A program made the translations under genes and the position numbers. A stretch of DNA of 64,000 nt from Bactrocera neohumeralis. Taxonomy: Eukaryota > Arthropoda > Insecta > Diptera > Tephritidae. Positions within the stretch are counted from its first letter, which is position 1; each line of letters opens with the position of its first letter. Below are positions 24,273-36,590 of the stretch, one piece after another. Location: positions 39,294,370 to 39,358,369 of the forward strand of contig NC_065923.1 in the NCBI RefSeq assembly GCF_024586455.1, given 5' to 3'. The notes under the pieces are model-generated. The model was not told the DNA's origin. It ran no database searches and saw only the letters and a program-made list of their open reading frames with translations.

Positions 24273-25615
24273 AGACTTTTTCCTATATTAAGTAATAATT
24301 CCTTTCATTGTAGGTGATGTTTTTGTTTTCTAAGAAAATATATTTTTTGATGTCACAAGAGAGCTTTACTTGTAATTTTTCTTATTCACATATTCCTGTT
24401 TAGTGGCTCTAGTATATTTGTAATTTGATATGAGTGCACATGTTTTGATGAACCAGTTGATGGACCAGTGCTGTTGGAAATCGAAGACTAATATCATACA
24501 ATATTGGCAGATTTCTAAGGAATTTCGGCTGGAGGCCAGGATCTCCCCTTTTTGTAAAGCGATTTAAATATGGGGCTGCTTCTTAACAAAGGGTTTCTTT
24601 CGATTGCTTTTTGATAGATACATAGTTCTAAATGAAACACTAACCTCATCATATTGTCAAGGGATGGCATATATTATACCTAGTTTTGTCAATACTTTTT
24701 AATTGTTTCTTTAAATGTAGCTCAAACATGCATTTCAATAAGATTTATATCATATCGTTGATGTTATTAGTTAATTAATATTTGAACTATTGTGTTACAT
24801 TGTGCCAATCACATGAATTATGTCTATAATCAAAATATGAAATATTTGCTGAGTAAATTTATTATTATTTGTTTATTCATTAGTAGCTTCTATGATGCAT
24901 ATGTCTATTATTAAATAATAGTATGACAGAACGTCTTCACTGGATAAGGCCACCACCATTCCCTTTACGTGAATATTATTAATGCATCATAACTGTTAGC
25001 TTAGGTAGTAAACATCTAATAGGTACAGTAATAGTAATGTTATACATATACAAAATCATCTATAAATTCCATAAATATGTATAGCAGATAAGTTATTTAA
25101 CTTGCCATAGGCAAATTCAGCCAGTCGCCCCTTCAAGAAAACACCCACGTAGTTAAATAACAAACTGATTTAGCATTGGATGACATATTTTTATTTGATT
25201 ACAGTTATAATTTAATAATGTTGGCATAGCAACGGTCCGTCACAGTAAGGGTGATCGCTGACCGAGTTTTGCAGGTCAATTGTGCTTGGTTGAGTAAATA
25301 TGTACATAAGTGCATAACGTGGAGGCCGATGATGACGAAGAGGTCTGCTGATTGAGGTATTCTCTTTGTTGTTTCTATTCCTTCGGTTGCGTCAGTAAGT
25401 TGACTGTAAAGCCATTGGGTCAAAGAGTATCTGAAGAGTTATTATATTTAGAAAATTACAATTACATTACAACATTTATCTACATTTATCAACTAGCGCT
25501 GTGTATTCCAATGACCATAATTTCTGCTATCGAATGACATTATGCCAAACTTATTTTTAACTTATTGCACATAAGTATATGTACCCAATATATTAAATTT
25601 AGCCCGATTATGGAG
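24273..25615. other. unassigned AT-rich DNA
   Basis: No gene or repeat recognised. Confidence 0.4.
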
Positions 25616-26560
25616 TTCTTCTTGTTGGTTATTGTCGTAGATACCGCTTACGCGATTATGCCGAGTTAACAACAGCGCGCCAGTCGTTTCTCCTTTTCGC
25701 AATTTGGTGACAATTCGAGATATCAAGCACCTGTTGGCAAGACTGAATCTGCGTTGAATTTTTTTTCGACAAGGCTGACATTGTTTTTTCGTTAACTATG
25801 TCATGCCGAACATATTCATACAGCTCATCATTCCATGACTCTCAACACGTTAACGTAAATTTTCCGCAGAGCCTTTGAAAATGCGATGACTGTTTGATTG
25901 ATGAAAGGAGATTTTCGGATAAAGATATCAATATCATCGGCGTACGCCAGCAGCTAGTACACTCTTATAAAAGATTGTACCTGCTCGCTTAAGCTTTGCA
26001 GCTCGAATTATTTTCTCCAGCAGCTGATTGAAGAAGTCGCACGATAGGGAGTCGCATTGTCTGAAACCTCGTTTGGTATCTAACGGCTCGGAGAGGACAT
26101 TCCCGGTCCTGACGGAGCTTTTGGTATTACGCAGTGTACACAGCTCTTTTTCGTGCTGGCAAAGGCAGCTTTGTAATCGATTAAGAGGTGGTGCCGGTCT
26201 TTCCCAAGATTTGGCGCATGGTGAATATCAAGTAAGTCATTTGCCAGACCAAAAGCCACACTGATAAGGTTTGTTGGGTTTTAGCCTTTCACATAATACG
26301 CTCTATAGAACCTTATATGCGGTGTTGAGCAGACTTATCCCACGATAGTTGGAGCATATTGTGGGGTCTCTCTTTTTGTGGATTAGGAAGAGCACACTTA
26401 AATTCCAATCGTTGGGCATGCTGAGGTACGACCATGTTCTACATAGAAGCAGATGCATGCTTCTTATCAGTTCTTCGTCGCCTTGTTTGAGTAGCTTGAC
26501 CGGCAATCCATAGGCTTCCGCCGTTTTTTTAATCTTCAGATGGGTACTTGCTAATAGGGA
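25616..26560 (-). pseudogene. RTE retrotransposon, 5'-truncated, minus strand
   Basis: The left end is the RTE 3' tail reversed (ttcttcttgttggtta, then taccgcttacgcgattatg). Going right, the reversed sequence gives the C-terminal region, the catalytic YADDIDIFI-like block near 25935, FDSTKR-like remnants near 26150, and the frame 26506-26303 (MPVKLLKQGDEELIR, MPNDWNLSVLFLIHKKRDP, NYRGISLLNTAYKVL). The copy fades near 26560. It is older than the copies at 15510 and 45069, with several internal rearrangements. Confidence 0.8.
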
Positions 26561-27689
26561 GTTAATATCACTTATATGACACTTTTGTAAATGAAGTTCA
26601 TTTTAATAAAAAATTTCGGGCACGAAGCAAAGTTAATAAGACGCAAAATATGATTATAATCCATTCGCAATTTGGTCGAATAATTGGTTTTTTATGTGCA
26701 ACTAAAACCTTAAAATAATTACTCGGACCTCTCGAATTGCAGTATAATATATTACATTTTAACCGTTCCGAATTATATTGCTTAGCATGTTATAGCATTT
26801 TGGTCGACTGCTCATGTTACTACACAGCTTGCTGCACACATACTTGTATACATGTGTAGATGAAATTACGAAGTTCAAAATTTATTTCGTCCTCATTGCA
26901 GCTTGTCCGATCGGTACTACATGACACATACGCAACATTCGAAATGCCATTACCCTACTTATATGCGAGTGTGTGCTTGGCAGAATTCGTGCTCTGCAAC
27001 GAAAAAATTTAAACAATTGAAGAACAATTTCATGTCAACACTTGGTCTTTTCGGATCTGTAACCCTTCCAATTGATCCGCCACTGCCCCACAGAGCCTAC
27101 TAAATATTTATTTACACTTAGTGACCGGTGCGATTGCATCAAAATGCACTCTTCATTTACTTTGTTTAATAATAAGCGATCATAATCCACTCTACTTAAC
27201 CGGTAGTTAAAAGCATTGAACCTAGGAATCAGCGACATTGCTGCATGCCAATAACAGTACATCCAATATGTATAATAATGACCACGTTATGGCAATTTTT
27301 GTAGAATGTATGAAAAGAGGCGCATAATCAGACAATGAACTGGCAGCGAGTGGAACACTGTTCATGCTCTAACAGATTTGACGACGTGCTAAACCCAAGC
27401 GGCCTATTAACGGCTTACGGCCGAAGTTTTTATATACATTATGTAGCTAATGGATTTGCAAGACAATATTCTTCCTCGCAGCCAGCTTCATGACGTGATA
27501 ATTGAAGCAGTTACCAGCCATCGAGTCACGATTAGAGAGTGATGAGGGCAACACCAACAAACCTACTGAGGTAATTTAATGCATACGGTTTATTTTAATG
27601 GTGATGCAAGGAGAAGCTAGGAAAGTAAATATGGAGGGAGAAATCCTCCAAAATTATCGACGTTGAGTAATATAACAACCAATGTACTT
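26561..27689. other. unassigned DNA
   Basis: No gene or repeat recognised. Confidence 0.4.
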
Positions 27690-28945
27690 TGGGGAAAACT
27701 AGTAAGACTTTGTTCATATATTTAAAATTCTTAATTTAATCTTCAAAATCTATGTCGTCCCAGTTAAACTAAATCTCATTGGCCCTAATACACTTGCGTC
27801 AATCCAATCCTTGTAACGGTTGTTAAAGTCAATTTCCGGAATAGTATTAAATGAGCGTAGCGACTCATGTTTAATGCCTTAAATTATCTCCAAACGGTTT
27901 CCAAGTCACACGAAGGTAAATCAGACAAATACCGTAGTTGTGGTATGATATTGGCAAAAATTTACTCTGGTGCAAAACCCAAGAGTTGTAGGCCCATAAT
28001 TCCGGCGTCTGATTACGAATAACTTTGCACAAACGACGGAAAACACTCAAATAGTATTCACTTTTGACAGTTTGGCTGGTCGGAAGGAATCGAAGTACAC
28101 CACACCTCGATAACTGAATAAAACTGTCAACATAACCTTGAATTTTGACCTGCTTTGTCGTGGTTTTTTCGGCTAAGGCGCACCTTTGCCCCGATATTCG
28201 GCCGATTGATCGTGTGTTTCTGGATCGCTAGCATAGATCCAAGGTCATCGTCGGTAATAATATGTTTCATAACATTCTGGCACGCGAAAATCATTGTTTC
28301 ACAGACGCTTTTCTTAGGCCCAAATGATCTTTCAAAATAGCTTTCATTGATCCTTTCGATATTCCAAAGATGCCAGTAAGATCTCTGACTATTAATCATC
28401 GATTATCTAGCGACAATTCCTTTATCTCATTGATATGTTGATCATCGGTTGATGCTGATGGTCGTCCTGGACGTTCTCGTCGTCAACGCCTTCCCCAACG
28501 CATTTTTAAATAATTTTTACCAACCAAAAACTTGCTAGTTCGTTCGCGACGAAACGAAAATGTTTATCACCATGTTTATCGTGTAGGCCTATGTCGCCGA
28601 ACAGTGAAGATCGCGGACAACAAGTGTTAAGAGGGGAGCCTGCTTTCATTCTGAAAGATTTTTTTTCGTTATATACAGAAATTTGATACGCAACCAAAAT
28701 CTTTGATAATGGAAGCAATTCGATGCATTTGTTGAAAAAATATCGGAAACTCAAAAAGATTCATCTTCGTTAAACTAAAAATCTCCAAAAAAAAAAGTGT
28801 AAAATTTAAAATTTTATTAAAAATTGAATACAGCTAAAAATATGTAACTTGACTTTTCTTAATATTTTTTTTAGAGAAGACAAGCCCTAATTCCATACGA
28901 CGTTTAGTTTTTTTCTAACCGAGAAACCGAGAAAACTCTAATGAT
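27690..28945 (-). pseudogene. mariner, near full length but decayed (irritans-like)
   Basis: The left edge is a mariner 3' end reversed (tagtaagactttgttc). Reading the minus strand from the right: 5' region (28945-28640), the GRPSAS-like linker near 28460, HTH and linker blocks (ISMR, WHLWNIERINESYFERSFG), then MKHIITDDDLGSMLAIQKHT, which holds the first-aspartate region, SRKNHDKAGQN, and a shifted C-terminus whose end includes VNTI-, RRRNYGP- and a final block near 27850. The 88-90 codon open piece is 28399-28127. A foreign insertion of about 120 bp seems to sit at 28500-28620. No function left. Confidence 0.7.
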
Positions 28946-29509
28946 TATTTTGAAAAATAAACGTTGAATAACTTATTATCGATATACAGAAATATATATA
29001 TCTCGAAGAAATGTTCCGCTTGCCTGTCGCACATGTTAATCTGTGAAAAACGAACGCAAAATGGATTTGTGTGTCGTGTATGGGCAAACGAATTCACACC
29101 GATCGAACGCACTTGTGTGCCCGTGTATGGGATAAATCATCTTTAACATTTCAAGTGATGCGAAAAATAAAACTCATCTTTATTAAGTTGCGAAATTTAT
29201 AGTTTTGTTTACATAACCCCACCAACAACAAAAACTTTAACATAAATTTATAAATATACATACTCTCTAAGAGAATAAGAAATTGCTCTGCACTCTCTGC
29301 TGCATACTTTATCAGCGATACAAAATACTGGGATAAAACCTGAGATGAGAAAAAAAAAAAAAAGAAACTTGGCTCTTGTGAATGGCCGTATGCGGAAAAT
29401 ATTGGAGCATAAGATAAGTATTAAAGAGAAATATTCTAGCTTTGAACTCACAATTGAGGAAATCAAAATTTATTGCTTCAATTGTGTTTATTAATACTCC
29501 TCAGTGATG
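28946..29509. other. unassigned DNA
   Basis: Nothing recognised; a run of A at 29350. Confidence 0.4.
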
Positions 29510-29880
29510 AGTATTTGCGAACTGGTTGATCATCGGTTGATGCTGATGGTCGTCCTGGACGTGGTTCGTCGTCAATATATATATATATATATATATATAT
29601 ATCCACCATTCTGAAAGTTTCGGTAACAGAAATTTGATTCCGCAACCAAAATTATAATGGAACTCTTATGTTGAAAAAATTCACAGATCGTAAAAATCGC
29701 CGAATACAGCTTATGTAATGCAGAAAGACAAGCCTATACTAAACTCTAATGATTATTTTGATGTGACATTTGAGACAGATATATCTAACACTCATACTGA
29801 CCTAGAGAAAAATCATTTCAACGAATGTATTTCGCGCGAAATTTAAATTAAAAAGACTTATTATTTTTGGCCCACAGTTT
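29510..29880 (-). mobile_element. mariner 5' end, minus strand, with microsatellite
   Basis: The right edge is a mariner end reversed (taaaaagacttattattttt then cccacag, ending near 29876). The interior matches the 5' region of the neighbouring copy at 28640-28945 and stops at the linker (reversed: accacgtccaggacgaccat), which corresponds to PRPGRPSA in the protein. An (AT)14 tract interrupts it. Only the first 370 bp of the element are left. Confidence 0.7.
29575..29602. repeat. (AT)14 microsatellite
   Basis: 28 bp of perfect AT dinucleotides inside the mariner remnant. Confidence 0.95.
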
Positions 29881-30266
29881 TATAATGGTCTGGGGAAAAC
29901 AACATACTGATCGTAATATCCTTAACAGTCGTGCTTTCGATTATTTCAAATCATAGCTTCCGTGGCTTTTCCACAACAAGTTATATTGCATTGCTCTAGA
30001 ATATGGTGTCCGTTATTTTCCAAGCATGTAAATTTTTTTCAAACGGGTCTTTAGGATTCAGTTCTGGTTCTAGTAAAAGAAGCTAACTTAAAATATTTTT
30101 ATTCACATCTTCAACCGTTCCTTAAACATTTTACTTTTCCCATACATTTTACTTGGAATATTTTGACCTTAGGAAATACATTTTTTTATATCCAAAACAA
30201 TTCTTACAACTTTAAGAAATAAATATCCATTACAAAATTTTTCACTGCGAAAAAATCCCATATAAT
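29881..30266. other. unassigned AT-rich DNA
   Basis: Nothing recognised. Confidence 0.4.
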
Positions 30267-30267
30267 T

Positions 30268-31345
30268 TTTATACTCTCGCAACAAAGTTGTCATAGAGTA
30301 TTATAGTTTTGTTCACATAACGGTTGTTTGTAAGTCCTAAAACTAAAAGAGTCAGATATAGGGTTATGTATACCAAATTGATCAGGGTGACGAGTAGAGT
30401 TGAAATCCGGATGTCTGTCTGTCCGTCCGTTCGTCTGTCCGTCCGTCCGTCCGTCCGTGTAAGCTGTAACTTGAGTAAAAATCGAGATATCATGATGAAA
30501 CTTGGTACACGTATTTCTTGGCTCCATAAGAAGGTTATGTTCGAAGATGGGCAAAATCGGCCCACTGTCACGCCCACAAAATGACGAAAACCGAAAATCT
30601 ATAAAGTGTCATAACTAAGCCATAAATAAAGATATTTAAGTGAAATTTGGCACAAAGGATCGCATTAGGGAGGGGCATATTTGGACGCAATTTTTTTGGA
30701 AAAGTGGGCGTGGCCCCGCCCCCTACTAAGTTTTTTGTACATATCTCGGAAACTACTATAGCTATGTCAACCAAACTCTATAGAGTCGTTTCCTTCAGGC
30801 ATTTCCATATACAGTTCAAAAATGGACGAAATCGGATAATAACCACGCCCACCTGCCATACAAAGGTTATGTTGAAAATCACTAAAAGTGCGTAAACCGA
30901 CTAACAAAAAACGTCAGAAACATTAAATTTTACGGAAAAAATGGCAGAAGGAAGCTGCACCCATGCTTTTTTTAAGAATTGAAAATGGGTGTGGCGTCGC
31001 CCACTTATGGACCAAAAACCATATCTCAGGAACTACTCAACCGATTTTAATGAAATTCGGTATATAATATTTCCTTAACACCCTGATGACATGTACAAAA
31101 TATGGGTGAAATCGGTTCACAACCACGCCTTCTTCCAATATAACGCTATTTTGAATTCCATCTGATGCCTTTTCTGTATAATTTATACATTAGGAACCAA
31201 TGATGATAGCGGAATAAAACTTTACACAAATACGCTATTTGAAAAATATGTAAATGACGGATAATGAAATCTCGATTATCACTTTATCATGCGAGAGTAT
31301 AAAATGTTCGGTGACACCCGAACTTAGCTCTTCCTTACTTGTTAT
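30268..31345 (+). repeat. DINE-1/mini-me-like repeat, family B, long copy
   Basis: Begins tttatactctcgcaacaaag and ends with its inverse (tgcgagagtataaaa), a hairpin around ttcggtgacacccgaa, and ttccttacttgtt. Inside is a (GTCY)n tract at 30411-30458 and several GTGGGCG/CGCCCAC blocks alternating with short AT-rich parts. Subterminal inverted repeats, a 3' hairpin and (GTCY)n fit Helentron-derived elements of flies. Overlapping frames on both strands at 30269-30584 are produced by the low-complexity tract and are not genes. Other pieces: 36340, 43040, 55762. Confidence 0.7.
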
Positions 31346-33028
31346 CATGTTCTTATTGATCGCTTATTTTTAATTAGCACGTTTTCGTTTCCCTCTTGCA
31401 CCATTCTTATATATTTGTATTGAGTTACGTTCCTTCCTTTTTCACAAAAGCAAATTTTACTTCCTTTGGTCCTTGTTTTTGTTGCTGTAATGGTAGAGTT
31501 CCTCATAAACGGTTGCCTGTTGGTTTTGTGGCCAACTTGTGCGGTCAAGTGAGGCATTCTGAGTGCAAAACACAACACTGACCTACCTTCCAAATAAAAG
31601 CGTACACATACGTATACGAGTATATGTACGTACTCGAATGCATGCGGTATATATGGAGAAACAGTGAATGTAAAAAGCCAAATCAGAAATGTGGGGTGTG
31701 TTTTAGTACGTAAACGTATCACACATGTATAACGAATAATATAATAGGAGAGAGATGCATTATTTATAATACAATATGTGCACCGTAAAAGAATTTATGC
31801 TGAACCATAACGAGGTGTTAACATTTAATCTCTAAACTAATACGCAAATTAGTGATGGAATTTCTAAAGAGTATTTTGTTTATTTCAACAAAATGTTCTT
31901 TGAAAACATTTTAATTGCTTTTGCATGCATTATAATGAGAATGTGTAGCCTGTGCGGAAATATTGTTTATATATAAAGGAATAAAATTAGCTTATAATTG
32001 GAACATATACCTAGTATACACGTAAAAGACACGTCAAAACCGAATAATAAATGGACATCACAGCTTATTTTTAAGCTTTAGGTGGAGCAAGCCAGTACTA
32101 CTAAGTGGCTTTATATCATCTGTACAATATCTAATGAAGTTAAATAGATTAAACGCTTACCGCTCATTTCAATCCGGTTAACCAGTTTATTTTTAAAAGC
32201 GTTTTTCTCCAAACAACACTTTTCGAATTTGCTGCAGTAATAACTCACAGTTCTGTTCTGTATATAATGTACTTTTTGTAGGCAAAAAACAACCAATAGT
32301 TTGCCCTTTTTTTAACGCTGCCAAAATATGAATGGTGAATATTTGAATTTTTGTTCTATCGCAGCTTTTTGTACGAGAATATGTTCTAGTTTAACCAGAA
32401 TTTTTCATTTTTAAGTTTCATCCATGGAGAAAGGATATCAAAAGGATCAGATAATTCAAAAAATATTTATTTTTTTTTGCTTTTTAAAATTTTACTGCGT
32501 ATTTTTGAAACATGCATAAATATACTCAAAACAGTCAATACAATAATGTCTTTTAATTACCGAAACATTTCGAATGTTAATATTTTACATTTTTATAAGG
32601 ATCACAGAAAGCAAGCCAAGTCAGGCATATCGGTAAATTTGGAGCCAAAAGAAGTATTTCTTCACCAAAGAGAGAATCGGAATATAATTTCGCCGGCACT
32701 AGAGGACACAATTGCGGTTGCAAGGATCTGGTTGAACAACTGATGAAGTTTTTTCGATTCGCTACTGTCTAAAGATTAGCGAATCTCACCTCTTCCATTA
32801 TCAAGGTATTGAAAATTATTTTTTACATACTTTTCTTACAGTAACAATATAATTTAACAATATAATTTCATGTAAAATTGTAAAAATTTTAAATATCATT
32901 TCTTTATAGCGCTTTCTTAAGAAGGAGAAATCAAGTAATAAAACATGAAGATAATAAAAAGTTTCGTAGTGTGATTCCACACATCAACAACCCATATTCA
33001 TAAATGGAATTCTCAGATCAATCAATAT
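31346..33028. other. unassigned DNA
   Basis: A minus-strand frame of 125 codons (31722-31345) and a plus-strand frame of 88 codons (32477-32743) match no family that I know. No splice or promoter evidence. Confidence 0.3.
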
Positions 33029-33960
33029 TCGGGTGATTTTTTAAGAGCTTGATAACTTTTTTTAAAAAAAAAACGCATAAATTTGCAAAATCTCATCGGT
33101 TCTTTATTTGAAACGTTAGATTGGTTCATGACATTTACTTTTGAAGATAATTTCATTTAAATGTTGACCGCGGCTGCGTCTTAGGTGGTCCATTCGGAAA
33201 GTCCAATTTTGGGCAACTTTTTCGAGCATTTCGGCCGGAATAGCCCGAATTTCTTCGGAAATGTTGTCTTCCAAAGCTGGAATAGTTGCTGGCTTATTTC
33301 TGTAGACTTTAGACTTGACGTAGCCCCACAAAAATAGTCTAAAGGCGTTAAATCGCATGATCTTGGTGGCCAACTTACGGGTCCATTTCTTGAGATGAAT
33401 TGTTCTCCGAAGTTTTCCCTCAAAATGGCCATAGAATCGCGAGCTGTGTGGCATGTAGCGCCATCTTGTTGAAACCACATGTCAACCAAGTTCAGATCTT
33501 CCATTTTTGGCAACAAAAAGTTTGTTAGCATCGAACGATAGCGATCGCCATTCACCGTAACGTTGCGTCCAACAGCATCGACAAAAAATACGGTCAATGA
33601 TTCCACCAGCGTACAAACCACACCAAACAGTGCATTTTTCGGGATGCATGGGCAGTTGGCCACCAAGATCATGCGATTTAACGCCTTTAGACTATTTTTT
33701 GTGGGGCTACGTCAAGTCTAAAGTCTACAGAAATAAGCCAGCAACTATTCCCTTTGGAAGACAACATTTAACGAAATGCTCGAAAAGTTTTGGACTTTCC
33801 GAATTAAGACGCAGCCGCGGTCAACATTTAAATGAAATTATCTTCAAAAAGTAAATGTCATGAACCAATTAACGTTTCAAATAAAGAACCGATGAGATTT
33901 TGCAAATTTTATGCGTTTTTTTTTTTAAAAAAGTTATCAAGCTCTTAAAAAATCACCCGA
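33029..33960. mobile_element. foldback derivative of a DD41D (rosa) mariner
   Basis: Ends are tcgggtgattttttaagagc and its inverse. The left arm (about 33029-33375) and right arm (about 33655-33960) are inverted copies of the same 3' gene end, so the two strands would form a long hairpin. The loop is 33376-33654. The left part reads on the minus strand as transposase residues from DAVGRNVTVNGDRY through FQQDGATCHTARDSMAILRE and SWPPRSCDLTPLDYF. The right part reads on the plus strand from SWPPRSCDLTPLDYFLWGYV to LNEIIFKK, with a deletion of about 40 bp. No N-terminal domain exists in either, so it is non-autonomous. Confidence 0.85.
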
Positions 33961-35731
33961 TAGTTGAAGTTCAAAGCATAGAAGCTAGAAACTGAGTCAC
34001 ATAGTATTCTGGAGAACATTCACACATATTCAATAAATTTATTGCCTAGTAAAACAAAAGATAAATGATTGACAGACATATTCTCATACCCACGAAAAAC
34101 TCATAAAAGCTGGTCATTCCAAGACGAGAAAAATTTAATTGGCATAACTATTTAACAGATTGATTTAGATATTAGCTTTATGCATTTCTTTTACGTTTTC
34201 ATGGCGACAACGGAATGTATCGTATGTATGTTTTGTAAGTGTGAATAAATACTGAAAATAATTTTGTATGCTAGTTTTGAGATTTTCCTGATTAACTTTA
34301 GGTTTTTGGTGTATTCGACTTTGTACTAAATTAATACAGGAAAAATTTTCGAAAATAAATGCGGATATTTATGAAACTTATTAAGATCGACTTTAATTTC
34401 TAACAAAAGTGCTAAAAATGAAAGTATTTTAAGTAAATATTAAGTGACCTCCATTGTGAAACTAAAATCTCAGCAAAAATTATTTTGCGAAACAGTTTAT
34501 TGCTGTATCAAAGCCTTCAATCACTTTGAGAAATGACGAAAACGATTAAATAACAATTAAACTTTTACTGAAATTTAGGAGTGCAACGAGAAATTCAGTC
34601 GGAACTCATTTTTTGTGCATTTGTATACACATATATGTAGACATAGTCGTGCTTACATTTTATATCTGTGTAGAAAGACAAATAAATTTAACTCACTCTT
34701 AATTGATAGCATTGATTTTCCATAATAGAAACAACATTCAACAAACTGCCTTTAAGTCGTTTACCTCCAAGAAATGATTTAACAATTTTTTTCTTTCCTT
34801 TTTACACTTCCAAAAATGCTGTGTTCAATGTGATTTCAGATACTGATGTACTGATAATATAAATGCTGTCACGTTTTCGTGTTGGCGGTCTTGAAAAGCT
34901 TGCTCATTCACTCTTTATAATTTGAGATTTGCTCAGATCCAATCATTTACAATATCATACTTCTATTGATCGTTCTTGCTTCTTTTATGATCTAAGATCT
35001 CAGCAACTAACCAAATTTGCTATTTTTAAGGTTAAGGTTTGTTCAAAAATTATGGCGAGTGTTCTTTTCTTTCTTAAGAAAATGTTTATTTATTCATGAA
35101 TATCTATTTTGATCTATTTTTGAAAAATTATTTTATTTTAATCACGTTTAGCTCCTTCGGTGTAGTTTCTAAATCCGTATCATAGCGTCGTCCTTCCATA
35201 AGTACCTTCCGTTTTGCAAACTATTTATTACGATTATTTCCTTTTAAAAAATGTTATAATAACTTTTAATTAAATTTCTTTTGTTATGTTGCCGGCTGAT
35301 TAGATAAGGTCAAAATTGACAACATGAAAAACAAATGAGTGTAACATTGTTTGATATTATGTATTAATATTATTAAAAGGCCTATTGTTCATATTTCTTA
35401 TCGTTCATCTTTCATAGTGCATGACAGCAGTTATTAATAATCTTTTCGCTAGACTCTTGCTTCAAACAACCGCTGTTCTTACTGCAAATGTTCATTTTTC
35501 TATTGCTGCTGGTGTGCAACTCGGCGTATACGTAATTTCTTATTTCAGTACATTTTAATATTAACTCTAAATCACTTCTATAATTTAAATAAAATAAAAC
35601 GATAGATATGTATACCAATATTTCACTGAACCAAATCAAAACGATTAAAATCGTGAATATAAGTAAACTAACACACGAAATTAAGATGTCTTTTAGCAAA
35701 TTAGGAATATCGAGTGGCTATCGAAAGAGAA
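33961..35731. other. unassigned AT-rich DNA
   Basis: No gene supported; a hydrophobic 95-codon frame at 35699-35412 (-) is what AT-rich DNA gives by chance. Confidence 0.35.
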
Positions 35732-36037
35732 AAACAAGTAAACACGTTACCTGCGACTGCACCGATTTCGATCGGTCAGTTTGAATTGCAGCTATATGCT
35801 ATAATTTTCCGAACCAGATTTTGAGCAGCGTCTTATTGACAGAAGGACATGTGAAAATTTCGAAATCGATATCTCAAAAACTGAGAAAATAGTTCACTCA
35901 TATTCAGACAGACATTGCTAAATCGAATCAGCTCGTCATGCTGCATACGCTAGTATTTATACTTTATAAAGTCTCTGATGTTTGCTTTGTGGTGTTATAG
36001 ATATCCTGACGAACTTATTATATCTACCATGTTCAGG
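35732..36037 (+). repeat. DINE-1/mini-me-like repeat, family A, short copy
   Basis: Starts aacaagtaaacacgttacct, then gcagctatatgctata, cagacagacattgctaaatc, and ends with accatgttcagg. Internally deleted and diverged. Confidence 0.55.
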
Positions 36038-36339
36038 AAGCATTACGGCTGTTGATGTGGACAGGACTTCAATATTTATTTGGCTCAGTATATTTCTCAA
36101 ATCTAATTCATCTCAAACTTTATTGAGCCTCTTATTTTAAGGATTAACAACATTCGTTTACTGCATCCTTTTAAACTTCGAAAAAATAAAGCGAATTTTT
36201 TCCAATGGTACGGATATAACATAATTTTTGTGTAAAGGGTAGCTACTCTGAGTATAGCCCTTTGCTATAGGCTATCATAATCAATCCCTAATCTTGCGTC
36301 CGCGCCAATCACTCGGCCCACAACTCTTAGGTTTTTGTT

Positions 36340-36590
36340 TAATGACGTTTTGTGAACGTGAGCGATTACGCCCATCTGCAAAATTCACCTTCCCAATATT
36401 CCGGAAACAGGGTTACAAAATTTCATAACGATATTTCTGTTTTTATTCAAGTTATAGCTAGTACAGATAGATGGACGGGCAGACGGGCGGACAGACAACC
36501 ACCTGGATTTGAATACTGGTTTCGTCGTCTTGATTATTTATATACTCATAAAAGACTCTACTGCTATCTCGATTGGCTTCAGGTGGCACA
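36340..36590 (-). repeat. DINE-1/mini-me-like repeat, family B, fragment
   Basis: Reverse orientation relative to 30268: cgattacgcccatctgc, tttttattcaagttatagct, then a degenerate (GACG)n tract (gacgggcagacgggcggaca). Confidence 0.6.

Noticed and set aside
30269..30584. Overlapping open frames of 86-102 codons on both strands
   Set aside because: They are created by the (GTCY)n tract of a DINE-1-like repeat, which is open in several frames.
31345..31722. 125-codon minus-strand frame
   Set aside because: No family resemblance and no supporting splice or promoter signal.
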